Origin: Thermanaeromonas sp. C210
GTDB lineage: Bacteria > Bacillota > DSM-521 > Neomoorellales > Neomoorellaceae
Direction: 5' to 3'
Assembly: GCF_013167955.1 (NCBI RefSeq)
Contig: NZ_BLWF01000003.1
Coordinates: forward strand, 248,001 to 312,000
DNA length: 64,000 nucleotides
This document shows, one piece after another, positions 9,420 to 17,886 of the stretch; positions within the stretch are counted from its first letter, which is position 1; each line of letters starts with the position of its first letter. The translations under genes were made by a program, and so were the position numbers. The notes beneath the pieces were generated by a model that had not been told where the DNA came from, did no database searches, and saw only the letters and a list, made by a program, of their open reading frames with translations.

Positions 9420-10964
9420 ATGAAACATACCCCCTTATACGAAAGGCATATGCAGATGGCTTCCAAAGTTATTAACCTTAAGGGTTTTGCACGTCCGGTA
9501 GAATATTTTGGCCATATACAAGAACATCATGCGGTCCGTGAAAGAGTTAGTATCTGTGATGTTTCACATATGGGAGAGTTCGAAATAAAGGGTAAAGATG
9601 CGCTAGCCTTAGTACAGAAGTTAATAACAAATGATGCCAGCAAACTTTCTATTAATCAAGCCCTTTATGCGGTTATGTGTAATGAGAATGGAGGTATTAT
9701 AGATGACCTAATTTGTTACCGCTTGGGAGAAGATCATTTTCTTTGGGTTGTTAATGTCACGAAAACCGAAGAGGATTATCAGTGGGTTTTAAAGCAATCG
9801 CAAGGAATGAATGTGACAGTCAAGAATCTTTCATGCGAAATAGCGTTAATCGCTCTGCAGGGACCAAATTCCAGGGAAGTTCTACAGAGAGTAACAAAAG
9901 CAGATCTGTCGGAGTTAAAGTATTATTGGCTTGCAAACACAGTAATCAGTACAGAAAGCATGGAAGTTCCTTGTATTATTAGTCGGACGGGGTATACAGG
10001 AGAACTGGGCTATGAAATTTTTGTTTCCAGGGAACTGGCTCCTCTTGTATGGGATGAGCTTTTATTAGTTGGCAGGCCTCTGGGAATTATTCCGCATGGA
10101 GTCGCCGCCCGGGAAAGTCTAAGAATAGAAGCAGGCTATTTACTTAACGGAAATGATATGGACGAGGAAACTAATCCATTTGAGGTAGGTTTAGAATGGG
10201 TTGTTAAATTTTCAAAGGAGTTCATTGGCAAACAAGCTTTATTAAAGATATTAGAGAATGGAATTAGTCGAAAGCTGGTAGGGTTTGAGGTCCTCGAACG
10301 CTACACTGTTAGATATGGATACCCAATATATAAAAACGGAAAACAGATAGGCCATGTAACTAGCGGCCCACTTTCTCCAAGTCTAATTAATAGAAGTGCA
10401 GGTTTGGGATTTGTGCCTGTGGAATACAGTGATGTAGGTACAGAAATTGAAATAGGGATTAGAGAGAAGAAATGTAAGGCCCGTATTGTCCCGGTACCGT
10501 TTTGCAAGCGTAGAGTTAAGGATGAACCGGTTATGAAGACTCACTCTCCTTACAACCTAAGATTTAGTACTTTCCATGTTTGGGTACATCAAGAAACTGA
10601 TAATGTTTTTACGCTTGGTATAACTGATTTTATACAAAGAGATCTAGGCGATATACTCTTTATTGAATTACCAAAGGTCGGAGATAAAATTGTTAAGGAT
10701 TCAATCTTAGGTTGGGTTGATGCTTACAGAAAGGTTTGGGATATCAAATCACCGCTATCTGGAGAGGTGATAGAAATAAATACGAGCTTATTAGAAAACC
10801 CAGAGCAAATCAATAAATATCCTTATACTAATTCAGGGTTAGTAAGAATAAAAGTGAATGCTTTGGATGATTACAAGACATTGTTGCGATACGAAGAATA
10901 TATGGAAGTCATTAGGCAGCTTCGACGATATGATAATTGGTCCAAAGAAAAGAGAATAACCTAA
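9420..10964 (+). CDS. GcvT-like aminomethyltransferase fused to a GcvH-like domain
   Basis: 514 aa. Residues about 1-370 match the glycine-cleavage T protein/folate-dependent demethylase fold: SICDVSHMGEFEIKG, NENGGIIDDLICYR with the folate-site Asp, LQGPNSRE, SRTGYTGELGYEIFV and AARESLRIEAGYLL. Residues about 375-500 are a lipoyl-carrier (GcvH-like) domain ending in SPLSGEVIEIN. In canonical GcvH the lipoylated Lys lies eight residues before that Pro. Here that position is Arg437 and a Lys (438) is one residue later. Such enzymes move a one-carbon unit from an N-methyl or aminomethyl group to tetrahydrofolate. No gcvP, gcvPA/PB or separate gcvH is nearby, so a role in demethylating an amino compound made by the amidohydrolases is more likely than glycine cleavage. 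ATG 9420 follows GAGAGGAG. Confidence 0.82.
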   Translation: MKHTPLYERHMQMASKVINLKGFARPVEYFGHIQEHHAVRERVSICDVSHMGEFEIKGKDALALVQKLITNDASKLSINQALYAVMCNENGGIIDDLICYRLGEDHFLWVVNVTKTEEDYQWVLKQSQGMNVTVKNLSCEIALIALQGPNSREVLQRVTKADLSELKYYWLANTVISTESMEVPCIISRTGYTGELGYEIFVSRELAPLVWDELLLVGRPLGIIPHGVAARESLRIEAGYLLNGNDMDEETNPFEVGLEWVVKFSKEFIGKQALLKILENGISRKLVGFEVLERYTVRYGYPIYKNGKQIGHVTSGPLSPSLINRSAGLGFVPVEYSDVGTEIEIGIREKKCKARIVPVPFCKRRVKDEPVMKTHSPYNLRFSTFHVWVHQETDNVFTLGITDFIQRDLGDILFIELPKVGDKIVKDSILGWVDAYRKVWDIKSPLSGEVIEINTSLLENPEQINKYPYTNSGLVRIKVNALDDYKTLLRYEEYMEVIRQLRRYDNWSKEKRIT

Positions 10965-11093
10965 ATTTATTACTATACCCTATGTTTCAATGAATGGAAG
11001 TACAGAATTCCTTCATTGATACAAAAAGGAATAAGGTTTTTTAAGATTTGCCTTTTATGTAGTTAATTAAATATATCTAGGGGAGGGGCAAAA

Positions 11094-12341
11094 ATGTCCT
11101 TGAAGATCAATGGTAAGCGACTAAAAGAACGTTTGATTGCTTTATCCGAATTCGGCAAGGATGAGGCTGGTGGCTGGAGCAGGTTTACTTGGACTGATGA
11201 TTATATTAGGGCCAAAGAGCTAGTGAAACAATGGATGCGAGAGGCTGGTATGACGGTTCGGGAAGACGCTATGGGTAATGTGTTTGGACGTTTAGCTGGT
11301 TTGGATGATTCTTTACCGGTTGTTGCTGCCGGGTCCCATATTGATAGCGTTAAGTGTGGCGGGATGTTTGATGGGAATGTAGGGGTGTTGGGGGCTCTAG
11401 AAGTAATTACGACAATTGCTGAAAACAAGATTAAAACTAAACATCCTCTGGAAGTAATTATCTTTGTTGAAGAAGACGGGGCGCGTTTTAACTGGAGAAT
11501 TCTGGGCGCCCGTGCCATGGTCGGAGAGGTAGCAAGGGAGTCTTTGGATAAATATAAAGATAAAGACGGCATTTCGATCGCCCAAGCGATGGAGGCGGCG
11601 GGGTATGATCCTAATAAAATTAGTGAGGTCAAAATTGATCCAAAGTATTACAAGTGTTTCTTCGAAATGCATATCGAGCAAAGTCATTGCCTGGAATCTG
11701 AGGGGGTTTCGGTGGGCGTTGTAGAAGGTATTTTTGGTTCGGTCTGGCTTAAGGTGACGTTAAAGGGTAGGGCTGATCACGCAGGCGCGACCCCGATGAA
11801 ATTTAGAAAAGACGCTTTAGTTGCGGCTTCTGAAATTATCATTGCCATGGAAAAGATTGCTAAGGAAGCCGGAGAAACCACCGTAGGTACCGTAGGGTGG
11901 ATTAGTGTTCAACCTTGTATGATTAATACAATTCCGGGCATTGTGGAGATGACTTTAGATATCCGGGATATAAATGAAAAAAATCTAGAGACGGCCATTA
12001 ATAACATCCGGCAATTTATCGGGGAAGTCTGTAAAAAACGTAACATCGAAGTGGAAATTGAAGAAGTTGTCCGTTTTTCTCCTATACATTTCCCTGATCA
12101 CATGATTGATACAGTGGAACAAGCGGCGAAAGAAGAAGGGATTCCCTTTATGCGCATCGCCAGCGGAGCGGGACATGATGCCCAAGCCCTGGCTAAGCTT
12201 ATCGATGTAGGAATGATTTTTACTCCCAGTAGAGGGGGTTTGAGCCACTGTCCCGATGAGTACACCGACTATGAAGACATTGCTAAGTGTGCCCAGGTAT
12301 TGTTGAAGGCGATGCTTAAGAAGGCTGAAGTTGTTGCGTAA
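11094..12341 (+). CDS. N-carbamoyl-L-amino-acid hydrolase/allantoate amidohydrolase family (M20)
   Basis: 415 aa, the usual family length. A dinuclear-metal amidohydrolase that removes a carbamoyl (ureido) group, releasing CO2, ammonia and an amino acid. Metal and substrate motifs are in order: AAGSHIDSV, GMFDGNVGVLGALEV, FVEEDGARF, FEMHIEQSH, the lid-domain GRADHAGATPM and C-terminal ASGAGHDAQALA. The ATG follows AGGGGAGGGG. It is the last gene of the island cluster, 129 bp after the GcvT-GcvH fusion. In known pathways it follows a hydantoinase or allantoinase, neither of which is in the window, so the carbamoyl compound must come from elsewhere or be imported. Sarcosine from N-carbamoylsarcosine would be a fitting substrate for the neighbouring GcvT-like protein; this is a hypothesis. 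Confidence 0.9.
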   Translation: MSLKINGKRLKERLIALSEFGKDEAGGWSRFTWTDDYIRAKELVKQWMREAGMTVREDAMGNVFGRLAGLDDSLPVVAAGSHIDSVKCGGMFDGNVGVLGALEVITTIAENKIKTKHPLEVIIFVEEDGARFNWRILGARAMVGEVARESLDKYKDKDGISIAQAMEAAGYDPNKISEVKIDPKYYKCFFEMHIEQSHCLESEGVSVGVVEGIFGSVWLKVTLKGRADHAGATPMKFRKDALVAASEIIIAMEKIAKEAGETTVGTVGWISVQPCMINTIPGIVEMTLDIRDINEKNLETAINNIRQFIGEVCKKRNIEVEIEEVVRFSPIHFPDHMIDTVEQAAKEEGIPFMRIASGAGHDAQALAKLIDVGMIFTPSRGGLSHCPDEYTDYEDIAKCAQVLLKAMLKKAEVVA

Positions 12342-12368
12342 TTCTGGTCAAGAGAGTTTAAAACTGGG

Positions 12369-12620
12369 TCATCCCCACTTTCTATCTATATACACGGTAG
12401 CAGGGAAGGTAAGAATCCCAATAGTCGGCGGCAACTTACCTTGAAAGCGTTCAGTATAATATCCAACTTGCCACAGCCCCAGAATGCATCTTTTGGTAGT
12501 GGAACTTGCTACCAGTTTGCGGTGATAGAGCCGATATGCCAAAGCTGCTAATGTTTTCCTCTGGGACTTGCGCAACTCCATAAACCATGTTATAAAACTT
12601 GAGAAATCTTTAAAACTCAG
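12369..12620 (-). pseudogene. N-terminal fragment of an IS4-type transposase
   Basis: After an SD (AAGGAGGA on the minus strand) the frame reads SFKDFSSFITWFMELRKSQ then RKTLAALAYRLY, the typical opening of IS4-type transposases. The rest loses similarity and soon reaches a stop, about 80 codons in all against 350 or more for the family. A decayed remnant at the right side of the catabolic cluster. Confidence 0.5.
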
Positions 12621-12719
12621 GGGAATCCTCCTTTCAATGGTTGTTTACCTAAATTATTTTTTCGAAAGGGGGATTCCCTTTTCCTTCCTCGCTTTCAATT
12701 CGAGAATATCAGAATCGAG

Positions 12720-12809
12720 GTAAGCGTCAAATACAACCCACCTTGGCACCACCCCCAAGTTTAGGGGATAATCCTCTTCAGAAAACAAGCTGAGGAGGAT
12801 TTTTATTAT
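12720..12809 (+). repeat. Solo IS66 left end abutting IS66 copy 2
   Basis: Begins GTAAGCGTCAAATACAACCC and runs through the IS66 leader (inverted repeat, GGGGATAATCCTC, GAGGAGGAT) up to where tnpA should start, then stops at TTTTATTAT, exactly where the next IS66 left end begins at 12810. It resembles the leader of copy 1 more than that of copy 2, so it is probably the remains of a third element into which copy 2 inserted or with which it recombined. Confidence 0.7.
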
Positions 12810-12898
12810 GTAAGCGTCAAATATAACCCACCTTGGCATTGTGCTCGAGTTTAAGGGATAATCTTCCTCGGAAAACTAACTGAGGAGGATTTCCCCTT

Positions 12899-13225
12899 AT
12901 GACCAGAGCCGAATTACAGCAACTGTGGGAAGCTCGTATAGCCGAATACAGGGAAAGCGGGCAAAGCGTTAAAGAATGGTGCGCCTCCCATGAGGGCATT
13001 AGCCCCAGGCAGTTATGGTACTGGCTGCGGAAGTATAAAGACCAAAACGGAGTTTCCCTCGAGAAGCCAACCCGTTGGCTGCCGGTAGAAATAAGCGAGT
13101 CATCTTCTGGGGATGGGGGCAACTCCTTGCTGGTCAGGATAGGCAAGACCAGCATCGAGGTAAGACCCGGGTTTGACCCGGCCTTGCTCACCCAGGTAGT
13201 CCGGGTGCTGATAGCGTTATGCTAA
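12899..13225 (+). CDS. tnpA: IS66 accessory protein TnpA
   Basis: 108 aa, HTH-type IS66 Orf1 with the KEWCASHEGISPRQLWYWL segment. The SD is TGAGGAGG upstream of the ATG. It differs from the copy at 1624-1950 only in the first third. Its last 7 bp overlap the tnpB start. Confidence 0.9.
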   Translation: MTRAELQQLWEARIAEYRESGQSVKEWCASHEGISPRQLWYWLRKYKDQNGVSLEKPTRWLPVEISESSSGDGGNSLLVRIGKTSIEVRPGFDPALLTQVVRVLIALC

Positions 13226-13575
13226 ACGAAGTTGGTATCGACCGGGTTTACCTCGCCTGCGGCGCCACAGACTTGCGTAAATCTATTGACGGCCTGGCGG
13301 TGCTGGTCAAGGAAGGCTTCGAGCTGGACCCCTTCTCTTCCTGCCTCTTTGTCTTTTGCAACCGTAAGAGGGACAAACTGAAGATTCTCCATTGGGAGCA
13401 CAACGGGTTTTGGCTTTATTACCGCCGGCTGGAGAAGGGCAAATTCATATGGCCGGTGGGAAATACTTCTTCTACCATCACCATAAGCCGCCGGGAGCTG
13501 CGCTGGCTGCTTGATGGTCTTCCCTTAAACCAGCCTAAAGCCCATCCTGAGGTAAAAGCGCGCACCATCTTGTAA
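13219..13575 (+). CDS. tnpB: IS66 accessory protein TnpB
   Basis: 118 aa, identical to the protein at 1274-1630. It contains the TnpB signature (ACGATDLRKSIDGL) and the LFVFCNRKRDKLKIL block. It lies between tnpA (overlap 7 bp) and tnpC (80-bp gap), the standard IS66 layout. Confidence 0.93.
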   Translation: MLNEVGIDRVYLACGATDLRKSIDGLAVLVKEGFELDPFSSCLFVFCNRKRDKLKILHWEHNGFWLYYRRLEKGKFIWPVGNTSSTITISRRELRWLLDGLPLNQPKAHPEVKARTIL

Positions 13576-13655
13576 TATAAAGCCTCAGGAAGAAATATTT
13601 TTACCTTATGGTTGATTCTAGAGGAATTGGGGCTGATTCGTCGAATTATTAAAGC

Positions 13656-15230
13656 ATGGACACGGCTAAGTCTATAGCTACCATGACCATAGAAGAGCTG
13701 CGAGAGCACTGTGCTCAATTGGAACAACAGGTTGCCGAACTTACCGCCAAGTTAAACTGGTTTATGGAGCAGTTCCGTTTAAGCAAGAAGCGGCAATTCG
13801 GTTCTTCCAGCGAGAGGACTTGCGCACTAGAAGAGCAGCTTTTGCTTTTTAATGAGGCGGAAGCGGAAGCCCGGCCGGAAGCAGTTGAACCGGATTTGGA
13901 GACCATCACCTACCAGCGCCGTAAAACGCGCGGCCGCCGGGAGATGAACCTGGAAGAGCTGCCGGTAGAAGTAGTAGAGCACCGCCTGCCGGAAGAGGAG
14001 CGGGTCTGCCCGTGCTGCGGTGGCCCTTTACATGAAATGAGCACCGAAGTGCGGCAGGAGCTCAAAATTATCCCGGCCCAAGTGAAAGTGGTCAAGCACG
14101 TGCGCTACGTCTATTCTTGCCGCCGCTGCGAGAAAGAAGAGATAACCACTCCTGTTATCACGGCGCCCATGCCTGCTCCTGTACTTCCGGGAAGCCCGGT
14201 ATCTCCCTCGCTTCTTAGCTACATTATGACCCAGAAATACGGGGCAGGATTACCCCTTTACCGCCAGGAGCAGCAGTTTAAAAGCTTAGGGATAGACCTT
14301 TCCCGGCAGACCATGGCCAACTGGGTGCTCCATGGAGCTAACACCTACTTAACCCTTATTTACGACCGTCTCCATGAACACCTTCTTAAAAGAGACATTC
14401 TCCATGCCGATGAGACCACGTTGCAGGTACTTCATGAACCGGGAAGGGAAGCTACCACCAAATCATTCCTTTGGCTTTACCGTACCGGGCGGGACGGTCC
14501 CCCGATTATCCTCTACGACTACCAGACCACCCGGGCCGGCAAACACCCCCGCCGGTTTCTAAAAGGTTTTAAGGGCTATTTGCATGTTGACGGCTATGAG
14601 GGCTACAATGGACTTTCAGAGGTCACCCTGGTGGGCTGCTGGGCTCACGCCCGGCGCAAGTTTGATGAAGCCTTAAAAGCCCTGCCGCAAGATAAAAGAA
14701 ACAAAGCAGTAGCCGCCCGGGAGGGGCTTAAGTTCTGCAACAGGCTTTTTGCCATAGAGCGCGAACTTAAAGACAAAACCCCGGAAGAACGATATCAAAT
14801 CCGGCAGGAGCGCAGCAAACCAGAGCTGGACGAATTTTTAGCATGGCTTAAGAAGCAGAAAGCGCAGGTGCTGCCCAAAAGTGCCTTTGGGCGGGCGGTC
14901 TATTATTGCCTGGACCAATGGGAGAAACTTGTCGCCTTTTTACAAGACGGGCGTTTGGAACTCGACAACAACCGCAGCGAGCGTTCTATAAAACCCTTCG
15001 TCATTGGCCGTAAGAACTGGTTATTTGCCAACACCCCGCGGGGTGCTAAAGCGAGTGCTATTGTCTACAGCATCATAGAGACAGCCAAGGAAAACGGGTT
15101 AAATCCCTTCCACTACCTTACCTACCTCTTCGAAAGGCTGCCCAACCTGGACCCGCAGGATAAAGAGGAATTAGATCAACTCCTGCCGTGGTCGGAAACT
15201 CTGCCTTCTGTTTGCCGGATGAATAATTAA
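13656..15230 (+). CDS. tnpC: IS66 transposase TnpC
   Basis: 524 aa, full length. The N-terminal leucine-zipper-like coiled coil (residues about 10-40) is followed by a zinc-binding segment (CPCCGG about residue 118, CRRCEKEE about 155) and the DDE domain: first Asp in [11 protein letters not shown], second in [14 protein letters not shown] with [10 protein letters not shown] behind it, and the Glu in [16 protein letters not shown]. The C-terminal IS66 domain ([11 protein letters not shown]) closes the protein. An intact gene, so a candidate source of transposase for all IS66 copies. Confidence 0.95.
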   Translation: MDTAKSIATMTIEELREHCAQLEQQVAELTAKLNWFMEQFRLSKKRQFGSSSERTCALEEQLLLFNEAEAEARPEAVEPDLETITYQRRKTRGRREMNLEELPVEVVEHRLPEEERVCPCCGGPLHEMSTEVRQELKIIPAQVKVVKHVRYVYSCRRCEKEEITTPVITAPMPAPVLPGSPVSPSLLSYIMTQKYGAGLPLYRQEQQFKSLGIDLSRQTMANWVLHGANTYLTLIYDRLHEHLLKRDILHADETTLQVLHEPGREATTKSFLWLYRTGRDGPPIILYDYQTTRAGKHPRRFLKGFKGYLHVDGYEGYNGLSEVTLVGCWAHARRKFDEALKALPQDKRNKAVAAREGLKFCNRLFAIERELKDKTPEERYQIRQERSKPELDEFLAWLKKQKAQVLPKSAFGRAVYYCLDQWEKLVAFLQDGRLELDNNRSERSIKPFVIGRKNWLFANTPRGAKASAIVYSIIETAKENGLNPFHYLTYLFERLPNLDPQDKEELDQLLPWSETLPSVCRMNN

Positions 15231-15325
15231 GCTTGTTTTAGCCCCTACCCCTTAGATGATTTCAGTAGGGGTTCTTTTATGCTTACTACCGCAACCCAAC
15301 AAGGTGGGTAGTATTTGACGCTTAC

Positions 15326-16511
15326 CAAGGAAGGGCTCTTAGCCCTTTCCGTTGCCGTAGGCTTGGATGTGGTTCAATCCATGATGGAGGCCGAAGTAAC
15401 TGAGATAGCGGGACCCAAAGGAAAGCACAATCCGGAGCGCACAGCTAGACGTCATGGGAGCGAGAAAGGTAGCGTGGTGTTAGGGGGGCGAAAGGTGGCG
15501 ATCCGGCGTCCCCGGGTGCGCGCCATAAACGGCAGAGAAGTAAAACTTAAAACCTATGAAGCCTTCCAGGATGAAAGGTTCATAACTGAGACAGTTCTAG
15601 AGCATATACTTTACGGGTTATCCATAAGGCACTATAAGCATAGCCTTGAACCCATAGGAGAAGAATTACCTGTTCATGGGACTTCCAAGAGCACCATAAG
15701 CCGGCGATTTATCTACGCTACCCGTAAGGCCTTAGAGGAGCTGCTAAGCAGGCCTTTGGGAGACAAACGTTTCTTGGTTCTGGTAATTGATGGGGTTGTG
15801 TTTGCCGGGCATACAGTGGTAGCTGCTTTAGGCATCACTGACAAAGGCGAAAAAGAGGTCTTGGGCTTATGGGAAGGGGCTACAGAGAATGCTGCAGTCT
15901 GTAGGTCTCTTCTTACCAACCTTGTAGAACGCGGCCTAAAGGTGGAAGAGGGTATACTGGTGGTCATAGACGGCTCCAAAGCTTTAAGGGCGGCGGTTAA
16001 AGAAGTTTTTGGTAATCGGGCCGTAGTACAGAGGTGCCAGGTGCATAAGAAGCGGAACGTCTTAGAACACCTGCCCAAAGGAGCCCAAGAATGGGTGGGT
16101 AAGAAGCTAGAGCAAGCCTGGTCAGAAAAGGATTATCATAAGGCTTTAACGGAACTAAATAGGCTAGCTGATGCCCTTGAAGATAAGTACCCTGGGGCAG
16201 CGAGGAGCCTGCGGGAGGGATTAGAGGAGACGCTGACCGTTACCCGTCTAGGTCTACCCGAAACCCTGTGGAAAACTTTACGGTCAACGAATGTAATAGA
16301 GACGGCCTTTGACAAGGTCAGGGTTGTTACCCGGAACGTAAAGAGGTGGCGAAATGGGATGCAGGTTTTGCGCTGGGCTGCAGCTGGACTGCTTCAGGCC
16401 GAGAAGGGGTTTAACCGCATCAAAGGATACCGAGAGTTACCCTTATTGGCCACGGCTTTGCTGGAAGTCATTACTACTCCAGAGACTTCCAGGAGGGTGA
16501 AAACGGCTTAA
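15326..16511 (+). pseudogene. IS256 transposase lacking its first 35 residues
   Basis: From KEGLLALSVAVGLDVV onwards the protein equals that of 5651-6940, including all DDE residues. The native start and SD are gone. An open frame runs back into the IS66 end (a TTG/ATG-like start near 15315 would add only MTLT), so a nearly complete protein could be made only if transcription and initiation came from IS66 sequences. I treat it as a pseudogene. Confidence 0.85.
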
Positions 16512-16562
16512 AAAACGCGAAAGAGGGCGCCACCAAAATTCCACGACGTTTAGGACATGCTC
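15326..16562 (+). mobile_element. IS256-type element, 5'-truncated copy between IS66 and CRISPR
   Basis: Matches 5755-6991 of the complete copy base for base as far as I can read, with a constant offset of 9571. The first 206 bp of the element (left inverted repeat, SD and 35 transposase codons) are missing and replaced by the IS66 right end. The intact right end stops at 16562, and the first CRISPR repeat begins at 16563. Confidence 0.92.
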
Positions 16563-16989
16563 GTTTTTAGCCTACCTATGAGGGATTGAAACGGTCACTC
16601 TCAAGTTGCTTTATCTCTGCCCGTAGCCGTTTTTAGCCTACCTATGAGGGATTGAAACGTTGTTCGGCATACTGGCTCATCCGCCTGGCCCAGGTTTTTA
16701 GCCTACCTATGAGGGATTGAAACAAGAAGCCTCCGAAGCATGTGAGACGGTACTGGATGGTTTTTAGCCTACCTATGAGGGATTGAAACCGTAACTCTAA
16801 TATGTCTCCATATTTCGGCACGTGCGGGTTTTTAGCCTACCTATGAGGGATTGAAACATCGCCAGGCATCACATCTATAGCCCTCATAAGGTCGTTTTTA
16901 GCCTACCTATGAGGGATTGAAACAGTTCGAGAAGTAAATGCCATCGGCCATGACGAAGGGTTTTTAGCCTACCTATGAGGGATTGAAAC
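16563..16989 (+). CRISPR. CRISPR array, 7 identical 30-bp repeats, 6 spacers
   Basis: Repeats start at 16563, 16629, 16694, 16760, 16828, 16894 and 16960. Each is 30 bp, beginning GTTTTTAGCCTACC and ending GAGGGATTGAAAC, the style seen in type I-B/III arrays of thermophilic Firmicutes. Spacers are 36, 35, 36, 38, 36 and 36 bp. The ATTGAAAC end marks the 3' side, so the leader should lie on the left, where the right end of an IS256-type element abuts the first base of repeat 1. No cas gene occurs in the window, and all repeats are identical, so the array is young or recently shortened. I recognised no spacer source. Confidence 0.96.
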
Positions 16990-17401
16990 CCATTTCCTTA
17001 TCTTCCTTAAAGGAGGGGACCAGTCGGACTACAGTTCGGAAATAACATTTCCCTTATATGGTGCAAAAAGTGGACTTCTTCAGAGGGAACTATCTAGAGT
17101 TTTACAAAGCTAATTTAATGCTGTTTTATGACACATATGTTCAATAAACGGATTTGATACGGAGGTGAATCGGAGGTGGTCGGGAAAGGGAGGGTTAAGT
17201 ATAGCTTAATCTCGAGGTGCGGAAAGTTACAGTCTAAAGCTGAACCACAGGATAGGCTTCCGTTTCTTCCCGTGCCTTGGATTCTAAATGACGACCTGCA
17301 AGGATTAGTGGCTACGGCGTACACATCTCGCTGTAATTGAAAAAGGGGAGGTAAGGGAGCATGTAGGTTAAGCAAGTTATGCACCGGAAACCCCAGCTCC
17401 C

Positions 17402-17475
17402 TTTAGAGTCAACGAAAGTGATAGATACGGCCTCTGACAATGTAAGAGTTGTCGCTCAGAACGCAATTCACTAGT
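17402..17475 (+). pseudogene. Decayed IS256 transposase scrap
   Basis: Translates as ESTKVIDTASDNVRVVAQN, which aligns with RSTNVIETAFDKVRVVTRN near the C-terminus of the complete transposase (about 6714-6770). Only this block is recognisable. It is an older relative rather than a piece of the nearby copy, since many bases differ. Confidence 0.6.
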
Positions 17476-17519
17476 CGACCCGCATCGGCATGTACGATTG
17501 CGAAGGTTTAGTCCGTCCG

Positions 17520-17735
17520 TTGGGAGAGCCGAATTGCCGCTTCTCGCTTAAACGAACTGATCGAAAACCCATTCAATTTAGCGGACAGCTCGGAGTTGTC
17601 CCTCCAGCTGGATACAGGGGTTCTACAGCTCTTCTAAAGGATGCAGCTCGAAGCCTTCCCTGGGCGATACCGCGGGGCCGTCAAGGGACTTAATGGGCTT
17701 GAGCAGGTCGGTAGTGACATAGATATAGCCCTTGG
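17520..17735 (-). pseudogene. Decayed IS66 tnpB-tnpC scrap
   Basis: Bases 17520-17640 align with the start of tnpC in minus orientation (compare 1038-1160: both contain CCGAATTGCCGCTTCT, then GCTTAAACG, and end CAGCTCTTCT). Bases 17641-17735 align with the start of tnpB (compare 1529-1615: CAGCTCGAAGCCTTCC). The part in between is deleted. Many substitutions make it an old remnant. Confidence 0.6.
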
Positions 17736-17886
17736 CCTCACGTTATTAAAAGGCTAAGGGCTGAAGGCTTTGAACGAACGGTGCTTGGAATTTGTGTATC
17801 GGTCTTGTACCCAGCGACACACACGGTGGTATGGAGCATGGGGGTTAAGTCCACGCCCATGCCGGCACAAGGACCTTGCGTTCCCC

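Larger units (their letters stand above)
12810..15325 (+). mobile_element. IS66-family element, copy 2 (complete)
   Basis: About 2516 bp with tnpA, tnpB and tnpC. The left end begins GTAAGCGTCAAATATAACCC; the right end (15301-15325), read on the other strand, begins GTAAGCGTCAAATACTACCC. No 8-bp direct repeat is seen: the left flank is TTTATTAT and the right flank CAAGGAAG, the latter already inside an IS256 transposase gene. Either a flank was deleted or the element formed by recombination between IS66 copies. Confidence 0.92.
16990..17886. other. 900-bp gene-free tract with insertion-sequence debris
   Basis: No intact gene is supported. Two decayed insertion-sequence pieces can be read (see 17402-17475 and 17520-17735). 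An 89-codon minus-strand frame at 17115-17384 has no SD and no recognised family. GC content is intermediate between the island and the chromosome to the right, so this is probably the right border of the mobile region. Confidence 0.5.

Noticed and set aside
10983-11022. Hairpin between the GcvT-GcvH gene and the carbamoylase gene as a terminator
   Set aside because: The stem is short and imperfect with a long loop and no adjacent U tract.
12654-12839. Minus-strand frame of 61 codons
   Set aside because: It simply reads across two tandem IS66 ends; the repeated PRWVxFDAY block is the inverted repeat translated.
15315-16511. Functional IS256 transposase of 398 aa starting MTLT
   Set aside because: The apparent start lies inside the IS66 end and has no SD; the true first 35 residues are missing.
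17115-17384. 89-codon minus-strand frame after the CRISPR array
   Set aside because: No SD and low-complexity composition, in a tract of IS debris; no family recognised.
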